Shown: positions 25,526 through 33,429 of the stretch, in pieces
How the letters are laid out: every line of letters begins with the position of its first letter
How positions within the stretch are numbered: position 1 is the first letter of the stretch
From: Candidatus Poribacteria bacterium
GTDB lineage: Bacteria > Poribacteria > WGA-4E > WGA-3G
DNA: 33,429 nucleotides
Direction: 5' to 3'
Assembly: GCA_009839975.1 (NCBI GenBank)
Contig: VXOP01000077.1
Coordinates: 1 to 33,429, forward strand
The notes under the pieces: generated by a model
What the model was told of the DNA's origin: nothing
Database searches by the model: none
What the model saw: the letters and a program-made list of their open reading frames with translations, nothing else
Made by a program: the position numbers and the translations under genes

Positions 25526-26416
25526 TTACCCCAGTGCACTATAGGAACGGGGGATAGAAAATTCCTGATCTCGCGGACGTCCAGAAAGATAAAGATTGTT
25601 ATCTGGATTAACAGATTCTGATTCTGCAAGCACGTCAGGTAAGTCAACAGGAACAGAATTTATTTCAAGCTTATCAGGATAAACATTAACCTGCCGCCAC
25701 ATCATCGGATAACAGATAATTCCAGAGGTTACAATGCATAACAGACCCTGTTCTCTGAAGACACGATTTAGGTGTTGATGTCCACAGAAGAATGCTAAAA
25801 TCTGTTTTTCAAAGGGGGCAACGATTTCAAGTATCTCTGCTGAGTTTGCAATTCTTGATCCAACCCCTTGGAATTCTACGTTCGGAAAGGGCAGCTGATG
25901 TGAAAAGAAGATGATTTCCTCTTCGTAATCCGCAGCTTTTTTCATTTCACGTTCAATCCAAGCGAGTTGATTCGTGCTAACATATCCATGAGTCAAATCT
26001 TCTGGTACTTCTTGTGCATCAATGAGGATAAAGCGAATATTTTCTTTGGCGAAACTGGTAGACCCTCTGCCATTTATACCGAACCGTTCCAGATACGAAA
26101 TCTTTGAACCCGTCTCAGGGTCAAGGTCGTGGTTACCGGGAATATAATAGCAAGGAGCATTTATCCGTTCACCGAGAGCTTTCGCTGTATTGAGAGCTCC
26201 TACGTATTCCTCTGCAGACATATCAAAACTCTGTCCACCAGAGACTATATCACCGCCATGAATTACAAAATCCGGCTCAAAGTCGTTGAGTTGTTCTATC
26301 AATTTTTCATATAACGCGAGACTGTTTATCTGCTGTTGTAACCCACCTGCATAGTTCTGCTGTGCATTCGGGTATAGATGTGTATCCGTGATAAATGCAA
26401 ACTTAAAAGGTTTCAT
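25526..26416 (-). CDS. Calcineurin-like metallophosphoesterase
   Basis: The 296-residue protein has every metal-binding motif of the family: Asp11 and His13 (TDTHL), Asp56 (GGD), GNHD at 94-97, His173 (FSHQ) and GHQH with His213 and His215. The arrangement resembles class III cAMP phosphodiesterases (CpdA/Icc) and related metal-dependent phosphatases, with two metal ions at the active site. No signal peptide. The gene begins 21 bp after the sulfatase stop, so the two are probably co-transcribed. The substrate could be a cyclic nucleotide or another phosphoester. Confidence 0.87.
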   Translation of the reverse strand: MKPFKFAFITDTHLYPNAQQNYAGGLQQQINSLALYEKLIEQLNDFEPDFVIHGGDIVSGGQSFDMSAEEYVGALNTAKALGERINAPCYYIPGNHDLDPETGSKISYLERFGINGRGSTSFAKENIRFILIDAQEVPEDLTHGYVSTNQLAWIEREMKKAADYEEEIIFFSHQLPFPNVEFQGVGSRIANSAEILEIVAPFEKQILAFFCGHQHLNRVFREQGLLCIVTSGIICYPMMWRQVNVYPDKLEINSVPVDLPDVLAESESVNPDNNLYLSGRPRDQEFSIPRSYSALG

Positions 26417-26437
26417 TACATAACTCGTTTCTTTTAC

Positions 26438-27796
26438 CTACTTCTTAACATAGCCTGTGGTGCCGTTACGTTCATCTTTATGTGCTTCCCAGTACTCCTC
26501 AATACCTTGTCGCCATGTCTGTGCTGCCTCTGTCAACTCAGCGGTAATGTCGGGATATTCATCCTTTAGATTCCTCGTTTCTCCCATGTCAGTTTCGAGG
26601 TCAGCAAGGTGCACATCGTCTTCAGGGGGTGCTCCCTCTACCAATCTACCGTTAAGCACTAATTTCCACTTACCTCGTCTAACTGCCGTTTGGTCTCCCA
26701 TTTCCCAGAAGATATCTGTGTGTGGGGTGAATTGTCCGTCACATACGACAGGTATTTGACTGAGTCCATCCACATCATATTTGGATAGGTCTCCATCAGC
26801 TGCCGATAGAAAAGTTGGAAAAACATCCATTGCTGCACCATATAGATTTGGGTGGGTTAGTACGTTTCCAGGTGGAATTTCATTGGGCCAATGCATAATT
26901 CCAGGAGAACGGATACCCCCTTCATATAAACTGAACTTGTGTCCCTTGAGTTTACCCGCGCTACCACCATAGTATGGGTCTTGTGTTCCATCCAGCCAAT
27001 TTCGTGTTTCACGAGAAGGGCCGTTGTCGCTTTGGAAGTATGAGAAGGTATTTTCAGCGACACCTTGCCGTTCCAATTCTGCGAATATTTCACCGACACT
27101 ATCGTCAACAGCACTCAACATTGCAGCCATAATTTGCCTATCCCACGGTAGATCCGGGAACCTGTCTACATATTCTTGGGGTGCATGCATTGGATAGTGA
27201 GGGGCGTTATACGGTACATAGAGGAAAAACGGTTTATCCTGTTCAATTGCTTTTCGTATATATCTTATGGCGTATTCGGTAATGAGTTCAGTAAAGTATT
27301 CTCCGTTTCGGTATATCTCCTCTCCGTTTTCCCACAGGTCATGTGTTTGATCGAAATCGGGTCTTCCTAATGCCCAATAAAAGATATGTGAGTAGAAGTC
27401 GATACACCCCGCCATAAATCCGAACCAATCGTCGAATCCGTGGTCTTCTGGTCGTGAACCTTCTGCGAGGCCGAGGTGCCACTTGCCGGACATGGCAGTG
27501 TAATAACCGAGTTCTTTAAGTGCAGTCGCAATAGTTGGAACTGAAGGAGGCAATCCTGTTGCTGTTCGGTGTCCTGCTAAGATAGACCGTACACCAGCAT
27601 GGCAGGGGTACCGTCCTGTTAACAGTGCTGCGCGGGAAGGCGAACAGACAGGGGAATTGGAATACCAATCTGAAAATTGGATACCCTCAGCTGCCATTCT
27701 ATCCAGATGGGGTGTTTTGAAATCTGTCGCGCCCATACATGAAAGGTCACCATAGCCTTGATCATCTGTCAGAAAAATAATAAAATTAGGTTGCAT
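26438..27796 (-). CDS. Type I sulfatase (arylsulfatase family)
   Basis: The 452-residue sulfatase has the metal pair Asp11-Asp12 (TDDQGYGD) and the catalytic sequence CSPSRAALLTGR from Cys51. Cys51 would be converted to formylglycine by a maturase. Also present are GKWHLG (Lys105, His107), His200 and DNG at 257-259. It removes sulfate from carbohydrate or aryl esters. The protein starts right at the core with no export signal, which suggests cytoplasmic action or a leader missed upstream. GGAGGG lies three bases before the ATG. Sulfatases are abundant in sponge-associated and marine polysaccharide degraders, fitting the LamG and dockerin genes in the window. Confidence 0.92.
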   Translation of the reverse strand: MQPNFIIFLTDDQGYGDLSCMGATDFKTPHLDRMAAEGIQFSDWYSNSPVCSPSRAALLTGRYPCHAGVRSILAGHRTATGLPPSVPTIATALKELGYYTAMSGKWHLGLAEGSRPEDHGFDDWFGFMAGCIDFYSHIFYWALGRPDFDQTHDLWENGEEIYRNGEYFTELITEYAIRYIRKAIEQDKPFFLYVPYNAPHYPMHAPQEYVDRFPDLPWDRQIMAAMLSAVDDSVGEIFAELERQGVAENTFSYFQSDNGPSRETRNWLDGTQDPYYGGSAGKLKGHKFSLYEGGIRSPGIMHWPNEIPPGNVLTHPNLYGAAMDVFPTFLSAADGDLSKYDVDGLSQIPVVCDGQFTPHTDIFWEMGDQTAVRRGKWKLVLNGRLVEGAPPEDDVHLADLETDMGETRNLKDEYPDITAELTEAAQTWRQGIEEYWEAHKDERNGTTGYVKK

Positions 27797-27877
27797 TTTC
27801 CCTCCTTGCTCCTATATCCAGTATTACTTTGAACGTATGTGTTGCATGTCCGGTATACATAATTGCAAAAATTGCTT

Positions 27878-29416
27878 CTATTGTTTCCAGAAACTTCGGT
27901 CTAAGCTGCGATACTGTATTGCCTCAGAAACATGCATGCCTTCTATATTCAGACTTTCATCCAAATCGGCGATGGTTCGCGATACTTTCAAAATTCGGTC
28001 ATACGCTCTTGCACTTAGACCCAATTGATTTATTGCGACTCGTAGGAGTTCTTGTGCCTGCGTTTCAATCCTACAATATTCACGTATCTGTTTGGACTCC
28101 ATATTAGCGTTTGCGTGTATTGAAGTGCCATTAAACCGTTGATGTTGTATTTGTCGTGCTGCTTCCACTCGTTCTCGAACAACGTTGGATCGTTCACCTG
28201 AGACATCTGCGGAGAGTTCTGCGTATTTGACAGCTGGTACTTCAACTTGGATGTCAATTCTATCCAATAGGGGGCCTGAGATACGTGAAACGTAGGTTTG
28301 TATCTGGTTGTGTGAACATTTACAGTCCCTGTTTGGGTCGCTGAAGAAACCGCATGGACATGGGTTCATCGCTGCGACTAACATAAAATTTGCAGGATAG
28401 GTGAGGGATGCTGCGGCACGTGAAATAGTTACAGAGCCATCTTCTAAAGGTTGGCGCATGACTTCAAGCACGTTCCTACGAAATTCAGGTAGTTCATCCA
28501 GAAAAAGGACGCCGTTATGAGCGAGACTCACCTCTCCTGGACGGGGTATATTCCCGCCACCGATCAATCCAGCGTCAGAAATCGTGTGATGCGGAGATCG
28601 GAAGGGACGTGTCATTACCAGAGGCGTATCGCTTGGAAGAATTCCGATTATACTTTGGATTTTTGTTGTTTCTAAGGATTCATCTATGGATAAGGTTGGT
28701 AGAATAGAAGGAATTCGTTTTGCGATCATCGTCTTACCAGAACCTGGTGGACCGATCATGATGAGATTATGTCCGCCAGCTGCAGCGACTTCAACCGCGC
28801 GTTTCACATGTTCCTGTCCTTTTACATCCATCAGATCCAGAAGGTTATCTGTATCTACTTGCTCTAATGCGTTTTTGAGCGTTGGGGATTCAGGTTGAAT
28901 CACCTTAGTAGAATTGAGGAATTGGACGGTATCTGTAAGGTTTTTAACGGGATAGACGTTCAGACCTTCTACGATTGCAGCTTCTTTTGCGTTTTCTGCT
29001 GGTAAAACAAGATGTTGCAGTCCGTGGTGTTTTGCTGCCAGAGCAATAGGGAGGCCGCCTTGTATACTGCGAATGCTACCATCCAGTGCCAGTTCCCCTA
29101 ATATCATAGTGTTCTCAAGGTTGCTAAAATCGACCTGATTTGTTGCAGCCATCACACCGATTGCAATAGGTAAATCAAAAGCCGACCCTGTTTTTCGTAT
29201 ATCTGCGGGTGCTAAGTTTGCGGTAATTCGATTGGATGGAAAATAGAATCCAGAGTTTTTTATTGCTGCTGTAACACGATCTCTACTCTCTTTGATTGCA
29301 CTGTCTGGCAAACCGACTGTGTTAAACGCCGGGAGTCCACCTGCGACATCTACCTCTACTTTTACGATATATGCGTCAATGCCAAGTACTGCACTGCTGA
29401 TAACAGTTGCGAGCAT
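27878..29416 (-). CDS. comM: YifB/ComM-type AAA+ Mg-chelatase-like ATPase
   Basis: The 512-residue length is typical. An N-terminal Lon-protease-like domain ([25 protein letters not shown], with [10 protein letters not shown]) precedes a AAA+ module with Walker A GPPGSGKT (222-229), FRSPHHT (272-278) and Walker B LFLDELPE (304-311). A Cys-rich NPCPCGF....DCKC segment and a C-terminal helical domain complete the family layout. ComM is a hexameric helicase that aids branch migration during natural transformation. The name follows the family; function here is inferred. Confidence 0.93.
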   Translation of the reverse strand: MLATVISSAVLGIDAYIVKVEVDVAGGLPAFNTVGLPDSAIKESRDRVTAAIKNSGFYFPSNRITANLAPADIRKTGSAFDLPIAIGVMAATNQVDFSNLENTMILGELALDGSIRSIQGGLPIALAAKHHGLQHLVLPAENAKEAAIVEGLNVYPVKNLTDTVQFLNSTKVIQPESPTLKNALEQVDTDNLLDLMDVKGQEHVKRAVEVAAAGGHNLIMIGPPGSGKTMIAKRIPSILPTLSIDESLETTKIQSIIGILPSDTPLVMTRPFRSPHHTISDAGLIGGGNIPRPGEVSLAHNGVLFLDELPEFRRNVLEVMRQPLEDGSVTISRAAASLTYPANFMLVAAMNPCPCGFFSDPNRDCKCSHNQIQTYVSRISGPLLDRIDIQVEVPAVKYAELSADVSGERSNVVRERVEAARQIQHQRFNGTSIHANANMESKQIREYCRIETQAQELLRVAINQLGLSARAYDRILKVSRTIADLDESLNIEGMHVSEAIQYRSLDRSFWKQ

Positions 29417-29443
29417 GTAGTTGTTTCCTTTATCTGTAGTGTT

Positions 29444-30445
29444 TTAATGCGGATCTCCAGTTAGTTTGTCAAGTGCATGGAGTTGTCTGGGCTCAGCGAT
29501 AATGAACAGACCGTCTCCTGCTTCAATTCTCCAATCACCAGCAGGATTATAGATATATGTTCCATCCTTACTGCGAAGTGCGATAACGACTAATCCAGTT
29601 TCTTCTTGGATTTGCGAATCTCTAAGTGTAACACCGTCAAGTTTGGATTCAGGTTGGACAATGGATTCAGCAAACCGTGTTGTCTGGCGGATCTCCTGCA
29701 TCTTTGTGATGAAATCTATGAGATGTGGTTCAAGGATACCTGATGCAAGCCGTATTCCCCCAATATGGTCCGGTAAAACGACTTCATCTGCCCCGGCAGT
29801 AATAAGTTTGTCTGGCGAGTTGTGTTCTACAGCTTTTGAAGCTATCCGTAACGTCGGGTTCAAGTTTTTTGCGGATATGACGACGAAAAGGTTATCTTGG
29901 TCACGACTGAGGCAAGCGACAAGACCTTTTGCTCTTTCAACACCAGACCGTATGAGCACATCATCGTCTGTTGCGTCTCCGTGTATGTAAAGAAACTCCC
30001 GTGTTTCAGCGAGATAGTCCAAACGTTCCTCGTCCAACTCTATCCCGACGAAACTTGCTTCAAACTTAAGCATTTCATCAAGGACATGCACACCTGTATC
30101 TCCGAGTCCACATACAATATAATGATTAGATAATTTTTCAACAGCATTCATCATTCTTCTATGTTTGAAAAAACTTGCTAGTTCTCCTTCAACAAGGAAT
30201 GTAGTTGCGATGGTAATGCAGTAAATATACATGCCGAAACCACCAATGATTAGAAAAGTAGAAAAAACCTTTCCTGCATTACTCACATCCCCATCGTCAT
30301 AACCGACTCCGGTTACGGTAATAACAGTCATCCAAATTGCCTGCAATAATGTCCAATTTTTTTCGATAGTTAAATAACCAATAGTACCTATCACTAACAG
30401 TCCGGATAGCATTAGTAAAGCAATATATAGTCTTGTTCTGATAAT
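29444..30445 (-). CDS. Potassium channel with TrkA-N (RCK) domains
   Basis: Two transmembrane helices flank a pore loop with filter TVTGVGYDDGD, followed by a TrkA-N Rossmann domain (IVCGLGDTG) and a TrkA-C domain near the C-terminus. This is the layout of Kch/MthK-like channels gated by cytosolic ligands. The first in-frame ATG is at 30412 and gives 322 residues, but it cuts the first helix short and has no ribosome site. GGAGG at 30453-30457 stands seven bases before an in-frame ATT at 30445, and from there the first helix is whole (RTRLYIALLMLSGLLVIGTIGY). I therefore place the start at the unusual ATT. An ATG at 30449 is in another frame. Confidence 0.8.
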   Translation of the reverse strand: MIRTRLYIALLMLSGLLVIGTIGYLTIEKNWTLLQAIWMTVITVTGVGYDDGDVSNAGKVFSTFLIIGGFGMYIYCITIATTFLVEGELASFFKHRRMMNAVEKLSNHYIVCGLGDTGVHVLDEMLKFEASFVGIELDEERLDYLAETREFLYIHGDATDDDVLIRSGVERAKGLVACLSRDQDNLFVVISAKNLNPTLRIASKAVEHNSPDKLITAGADEVVLPDHIGGIRLASGILEPHLIDFITKMQEIRQTTRFAESIVQPESKLDGVTLRDSQIQEETGLVVIALRSKDGTYIYNPAGDWRIEAGDGLFIIAEPRQLHALDKLTGDPH

Positions 30446-30488
30446 TCATTGTCCTCCGTTGCAGTAATCCTTTTGCTTCAATTTGCGA

Positions 30489-30528
30489 TGTAGGAGAGCG
30501 TGTCTAATTAATTCTATATTCTACTATA
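30489..30528 (+). repeat. Composite repeat, locus E (tail with minimal head)
   Basis: TGTAGGAG (30489-30496) is followed at once by the AT-rich tail (30501-30528), which starts TGTCTAA and ends ATTCTACTATA. The tail is 26 of 28 bases identical to locus B 17 kb away. The palindrome found at the other loci is missing, so this may be a deleted copy. It fills the centre of the gap between the DUF1844 and potassium channel genes. Confidence 0.65.
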
Positions 30529-30557
30529 ATATAACAGATTGATCAAGGACTACAGGT

Positions 30558-30932
30558 CTATTCTTCACTTGAAGGTTCGTTCTTATCGGATAAGTCGCTG
30601 TCTGCATTAACTTCTCCGGGTTCAGGCATATCCTGTTCTGGTTGATCTTTTTGACTATTGACAGCACGGACATAATTCATTCTGAGTTCATAAAGGGAAT
30701 TGGCTAAATAATTGGCTTCAGGTGCTGTTAGGTTTCCTTTAGTTTTTTCTTCTAACATCTCTATCGTATCAATCATGCGTTTTGCTAAACCGAGATTGAC
30801 AATTACTTCTTCAGTTTCTGGATCACGAAAACCTTGTAGGTAGAGATGAGCAGTGGTTATGAGATCAGCAATAAAAGTGATGAAATCTAATGGTGGGAGT
30901 TTGACATCTTCCTGTGTTGTATTTCCTTCCAT
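30558..30932 (-). CDS. DUF1844 family protein
   Basis: A 124-residue protein. Residues 13-90 match DUF1844: LDFITFIADLITTAHLYLQG, then NLGLAKRMIDTIEMLEEKTKGNLT and an ANYLANSLYELRMNYV helix. The rest is an acidic, probably disordered tail of Asp/Glu/Ser. GGAGATG precedes the ATG by four bases. The family is widespread in Planctomycetes, Chlorobi and related bacteria, with unknown function. It is probably co-transcribed with the LecA-like gene 24 bp upstream. Confidence 0.82.
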   Translation of the reverse strand: MEGNTTQEDVKLPPLDFITFIADLITTAHLYLQGFRDPETEEVIVNLGLAKRMIDTIEMLEEKTKGNLTAPEANYLANSLYELRMNYVRAVNSQKDQPEQDMPEPGEVNADSDLSDKNEPSSEE

Positions 30933-30956
30933 TTAACATCTCCTGATTAGCCGTAT

Positions 30957-31319
30957 CTATTCTACGATGATTTGCGTGAGTAGACTTCCTGCTTGGTTGT
31001 TATTGTTTGGATTTTCATTCATTGCGAGGAAAATGACACCTTCTGCAGGTGCAGGATTATCGTAGCGTGACCCAACTGCGAAAACGGATCCACCGATTCT
31101 TGCTATGAGTGCACCGATATTGGTACCGGGAAGGAGGTAACCATCACCCGCTGGAGTTTTGGCGACACCATCAGCCCCACACCATCCTGTTCTATTCTTA
31201 AGGTCAGGGGACCAGGCTCCATCAGCATCAATTACAATTCGTTGTCCTTTTTTTACACGGACATAACTCTCTTGCCACACTGGACTCGGACGTGCAGTCC
31301 GGATAACTGTTAACGCCAT
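30957..31319 (-). CDS. LecA/PA-IL-like lectin-domain protein
   Basis: The 120-residue protein consists of a single domain resembling the galactophilic lectin PA-IL. GQRIVIDADGAWSPD lies near the N-terminus, GALIARIGGSVFAVGSRYDNPAP in the middle, and GVIFLAMNENPNNNNQAGSLLTQIIVE at the end. This parallels GALVMKIG..., G.ITLIYND and NNSGSFSVNI in PA-IL. The Asn-rich loop is where PA-IL binds calcium and galactose. No signal peptide, as in LecA itself. AAAGGA is seven bases before the ATG. Sugar binding is likely but unproven. Confidence 0.7.
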   Translation of the reverse strand: MALTVIRTARPSPVWQESYVRVKKGQRIVIDADGAWSPDLKNRTGWCGADGVAKTPAGDGYLLPGTNIGALIARIGGSVFAVGSRYDNPAPAEGVIFLAMNENPNNNNQAGSLLTQIIVE

Positions 31320-31378
31320 TCAAATATCCTTTCAATCATTGAGACAGGCGGTTTAGACGTTTGCTTTAACCGCCATAT

Positions 31379-32017
31379 TTATTCCTCTTCGCTCCGTTCA
31401 CGGATTGTGATATTCACTATTTTGTCATCTTGTACAATCTTGTCTAATACATCCAAACCCTTGATGACTTTTCCGAGGGTGGTATAGTCATCATCCAGGG
31501 CAATAGCATCTTTACAGATAAAGAATTCATCACCGTCGGAGACGTTTGCTCCCTCTTCCTTTGCCATTAGGACAACGCCTTTCTCAAGCGGTTTATCGCT
31601 CTTCTCAATTGGCAGTGTCTCATTTGCGAAGGTTGATCCTGCTTGGATGATTAGGTCTTCAACACGATGAAAGGGTTCGTTTCTGTAGAATCCCTTACTT
31701 GCATTTTTGATGAAGTGTTTTGAAGTGTTTGGTGCATCAGTAGCATAAAACTCAAATTCAATATTGCCTTTAGCGGTTTCAATGACAGCAATTGCTTTCG
31801 CAGGATCGATCTGTGGTTCGGGTTCTTTCTTCTCAGGTTCCTCAGTCTGTTCAACAACTGTTTCGGTTTCTGTTTGTGTATCGGAAGTGTCGGTCTGCGT
31901 GTCGGATTCCGTGGTCTTTTTGTCTTGTTGTGCGCAACTGGACAAGAAAACTACAAACAGAGCGGTTAATATCAATAGTGCACGTCTGAACTGGTTAGTT
32001 TTTCGTAGCCTTAACAT
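31379..32017 (-). CDS. Cyclophilin-type peptidyl-prolyl isomerase-like lipoprotein
   Basis: A 212-residue lipoprotein: signal with lipobox LSSC (Cys28), a Thr/Glu-rich linker of about 45 residues, then a short cyclophilin domain. The domain keeps FHRVEDLIIQAGS, containing the catalytic Arg, and YTTLGKVIKGLDVLDKI. The usual GSQFFI reads GDEFFI, so one substrate-binding Gln is missing and activity may be weak. The ATG at 32017 lies inside the end of the upstream cyclophilin gene (23-bp overlap), with GGAGG 12 bases before it, implying coupled translation. A role in periplasmic protein folding is likely. Confidence 0.83.
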   Translation of the reverse strand: MLRLRKTNQFRRALLILTALFVVFLSSCAQQDKKTTESDTQTDTSDTQTETETVVEQTEEPEKKEPEPQIDPAKAIAVIETAKGNIEFEFYATDAPNTSKHFIKNASKGFYRNEPFHRVEDLIIQAGSTFANETLPIEKSDKPLEKGVVLMAKEEGANVSDGDEFFICKDAIALDDDYTTLGKVIKGLDVLDKIVQDDKIVNITIRERSEEE

Positions 32018-32558
32018 ATTTCGACTTTGCCTCCAATTGTATGGAAGTTATGACATCGCCTACTACCAACATATCCACGATCTCCATGCCTTGTATTACG
32101 CCGCCGAATGTGGTGTATTGTCCATCAAGATGAGGTTGCGGTTTTAGACAGATGTAAAATTGACTGCCAGATGAGTTTGGTAAACTTGATCGTGCCATCG
32201 CCACTGTCCCTCTTATGTGTTTCCGCTGTTCTGGGTTGGTGTATTCATCGATTATTGTCCAACCGGGTCCGCCGTATCCATCACCATTCGGACAGCCACC
32301 TTGAACAATATTCAATCCAGGATTATTTTCTATACGATGGAATATTAATCCATCGTAGAACTTCATGCCAATCAATTTATGGAAGTTTTCTACTGCAATA
32401 GGTGCAGAATCGGAATAGAATTCTATTACAATAGTGCCTTTTTCAGTTTTTACGACTGCGACCTGTTCTTTAGACCCTTTACCAAAAGGCAAGATTGCAC
32501 AACCTGTTACTGTTTGTAGAACTATTATTGTGGATAATAGATACGCAAATTTTTTCAT
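31995..32558 (-). CDS. Cyclophilin-type peptidyl-prolyl isomerase lipoprotein
   Basis: The 187-residue protein starts at the ATG at 32558, with AAGGA six bases upstream. Signal and lipobox: LLSTIIVLQTVTGC (Cys20). The cyclophilin domain is compact and complete: VKTEKGTIVIEFYSDSAPIAVENFHKL, FHRIENNPGLNIVQGG with the catalytic Arg and Gln, GTVAMARSS, GSQFYICLKP, and YTTFGGVIQGMEIVD. It should catalyse cis-trans isomerisation of proline bonds in exported proteins. It overlaps the next cyclophilin gene, and the two probably arose by duplication. Confidence 0.9.
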   Translation of the reverse strand: MKKFAYLLSTIIVLQTVTGCAILPFGKGSKEQVAVVKTEKGTIVIEFYSDSAPIAVENFHKLIGMKFYDGLIFHRIENNPGLNIVQGGCPNGDGYGGPGWTIIDEYTNPEQRKHIRGTVAMARSSLPNSSGSQFYICLKPQPHLDGQYTTFGGVIQGMEIVDMLVVGDVITSIQLEAKSKYVKATKN

Positions 32559-32574
32559 CAATTTTCCTTATGTG

Positions 32575-33357
32575 TTAGTTTCCTTGTTTTATAGATGCCC
32601 ATGTCGTCGTTAATTTATCTTGCGGGAGAACGCTCGCTGCCTGCGGGTTTTCCATGTCCGCTCGGAGTTCGTCTACGGTAAGTGGATAATTGTACATTTT
32701 AATTTCATCAAGAGCACCGTTGATGAAACGTTGGTTTCCACCGCGAGCACCGATAAACAACGGTTCACTGTTTCCGGTAAGCGTACCTTTGCAATCCAGT
32801 TCTCTATTAAGTTCACCATCAATGAATAACTTAATTGTAGTGCCATCCCATGTGCCTGCAAGGTGGTGCCATTTTTCATCCTGTATACTGGCCCCAATAT
32901 TTTGTTCGCGACAGTTGTCCGGTAAATCGAAGAACTGTAGGAGCGAACCACCTCTGTAATATGCAGCCAGGGTATAGAGTCCTGCTTTCCATGTGGTGCC
33001 TTTTTCAACACCGGTTTGCACATCAGCCCCTGGACGTATATTTGTCCAGAAATGGATAGTTATACCATCAACCATATCTAAACTATCATTATCAGGAATT
33101 TCGCCCCATGATGCACCATCAAATTCCAATGCTTTTCCAAACTTTCCAGTGATAAGTTCAACATCTCCCTGAAATGTTGCATCATTCCCAAACTTAGAAA
33201 TATCTTCAGCGACATCTCCCCTTAATTCATCAAACGTGAGATGTAGGACGAGATCATTTGCATAACAAACTGTTGTCATCATAAATATAGCAGTGACGAA
33301 GAAAACGAACCAGGCAGATTTAGTCAGAATTTTCGGATAGAGTAAGAAGTGTTTCAT
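32575..33357 (-). CDS. Secreted LamG / concanavalin-A-like domain protein
   Basis: A 260-residue protein, the same length as the LamG protein at 13284-14066. Signal peptide to about residue 34 (SAWFVFFVTAIFMMTTVCYA), then one LamG domain: LVLHLTFDELRGDVAEDISKFGNDA, GKFGKALEFDG, DGITIHFWTN, WHHLAGTWDGTTIKLFIDGEL and INGALDEIKMYNYPLT. The last residues carry the conserved KLTTTWASIKQ motif outside the fold. GAGGT precedes the ATG by six bases. It leads the cyclophilin pair by 16 bp. It probably binds extracellular glycans or proteins; ligand unknown. Confidence 0.87.
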   Translation of the reverse strand: MKHFLLYPKILTKSAWFVFFVTAIFMMTTVCYANDLVLHLTFDELRGDVAEDISKFGNDATFQGDVELITGKFGKALEFDGASWGEIPDNDSLDMVDGITIHFWTNIRPGADVQTGVEKGTTWKAGLYTLAAYYRGGSLLQFFDLPDNCREQNIGASIQDEKWHHLAGTWDGTTIKLFIDGELNRELDCKGTLTGNSEPLFIGARGGNQRFINGALDEIKMYNYPLTVDELRADMENPQAASVLPQDKLTTTWASIKQGN

Positions 33358-33429
33358 TTACATACCTCATAAATAATTAAATATCATAAACGTGCTTATA
33401 TTGTCTTACCTGCTGTCTAATATAAACAT

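Overview
The window looks like a piece of a Candidatus Poribacteria genome or a close relative; this is inferred from gene content, not from a marker gene. The DNA is moderately AT-rich. It carries two phytanoyl-CoA dioxygenase (PhyH) family genes, a Gfo/Idh/MocA oxidoreductase, a sulfatase, a ThuA-like protein, two secreted LamG proteins, a WD40 protein ending in a dockerin, several lipoproteins and at least three toxin-antitoxin (TA) modules. I see no rRNA, tRNA, CRISPR array, integrase or transposase.

Layout. 1-676: a VapC-like PIN remnant in one frame with a candidate antitoxin. 677-6321 (minus): PhyH, Gfo/Idh oxidoreductase, Ycf48-like beta-propeller and a phosphohexomutase, with the decayed end of a LamG gene at 6363-6419. 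6625-13052 (plus): a near-consensus promoter, RidA-like protein and FabV, a RelE/HigA-type TA pair, a short unknown gene, a ThuA-like protein, the WD40-dockerin protein and a second PhyH. 13125-16375 (plus): a LamG protein and dnaK among palindromic repeats. 16532-18018 (minus): a TA cluster (HicBA, PIN plus candidate antitoxin, an antitoxin remnant) next to mdh. 18071-22925 (minus): a TCA-cycle group of divergent citrate synthase, icd, a lipoprotein, a 45-residue membrane protein and mdh. 23180-33357 (minus): di-haem peroxidase lipoprotein, ABC ATPase, metallophosphoesterase, sulfatase, ComM-like ATPase, potassium channel with TrkA-N domain, DUF1844 protein, LecA-like domain protein, two cyclophilin lipoproteins and a second LamG protein.

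Most unusual features. (1) The TA modules downstream of mdh are separated by diverged copies of the 3' end of mdh (about 70 bp at 17229-17298 and about 20 bp at 16532-16551), as if modules had been added one after another at that gene end. (2) A small protein family sits beside PIN toxins in three states: in frame with a PIN remnant, stand-alone and decayed. (3) Five intergenic sites share a composite repeat: a variable palindrome bounded by TGTAG and CTACA, followed by a conserved AT-rich tail. (4) Two LamG proteins and one gene remnant share a C-terminal KLTT-W motif.
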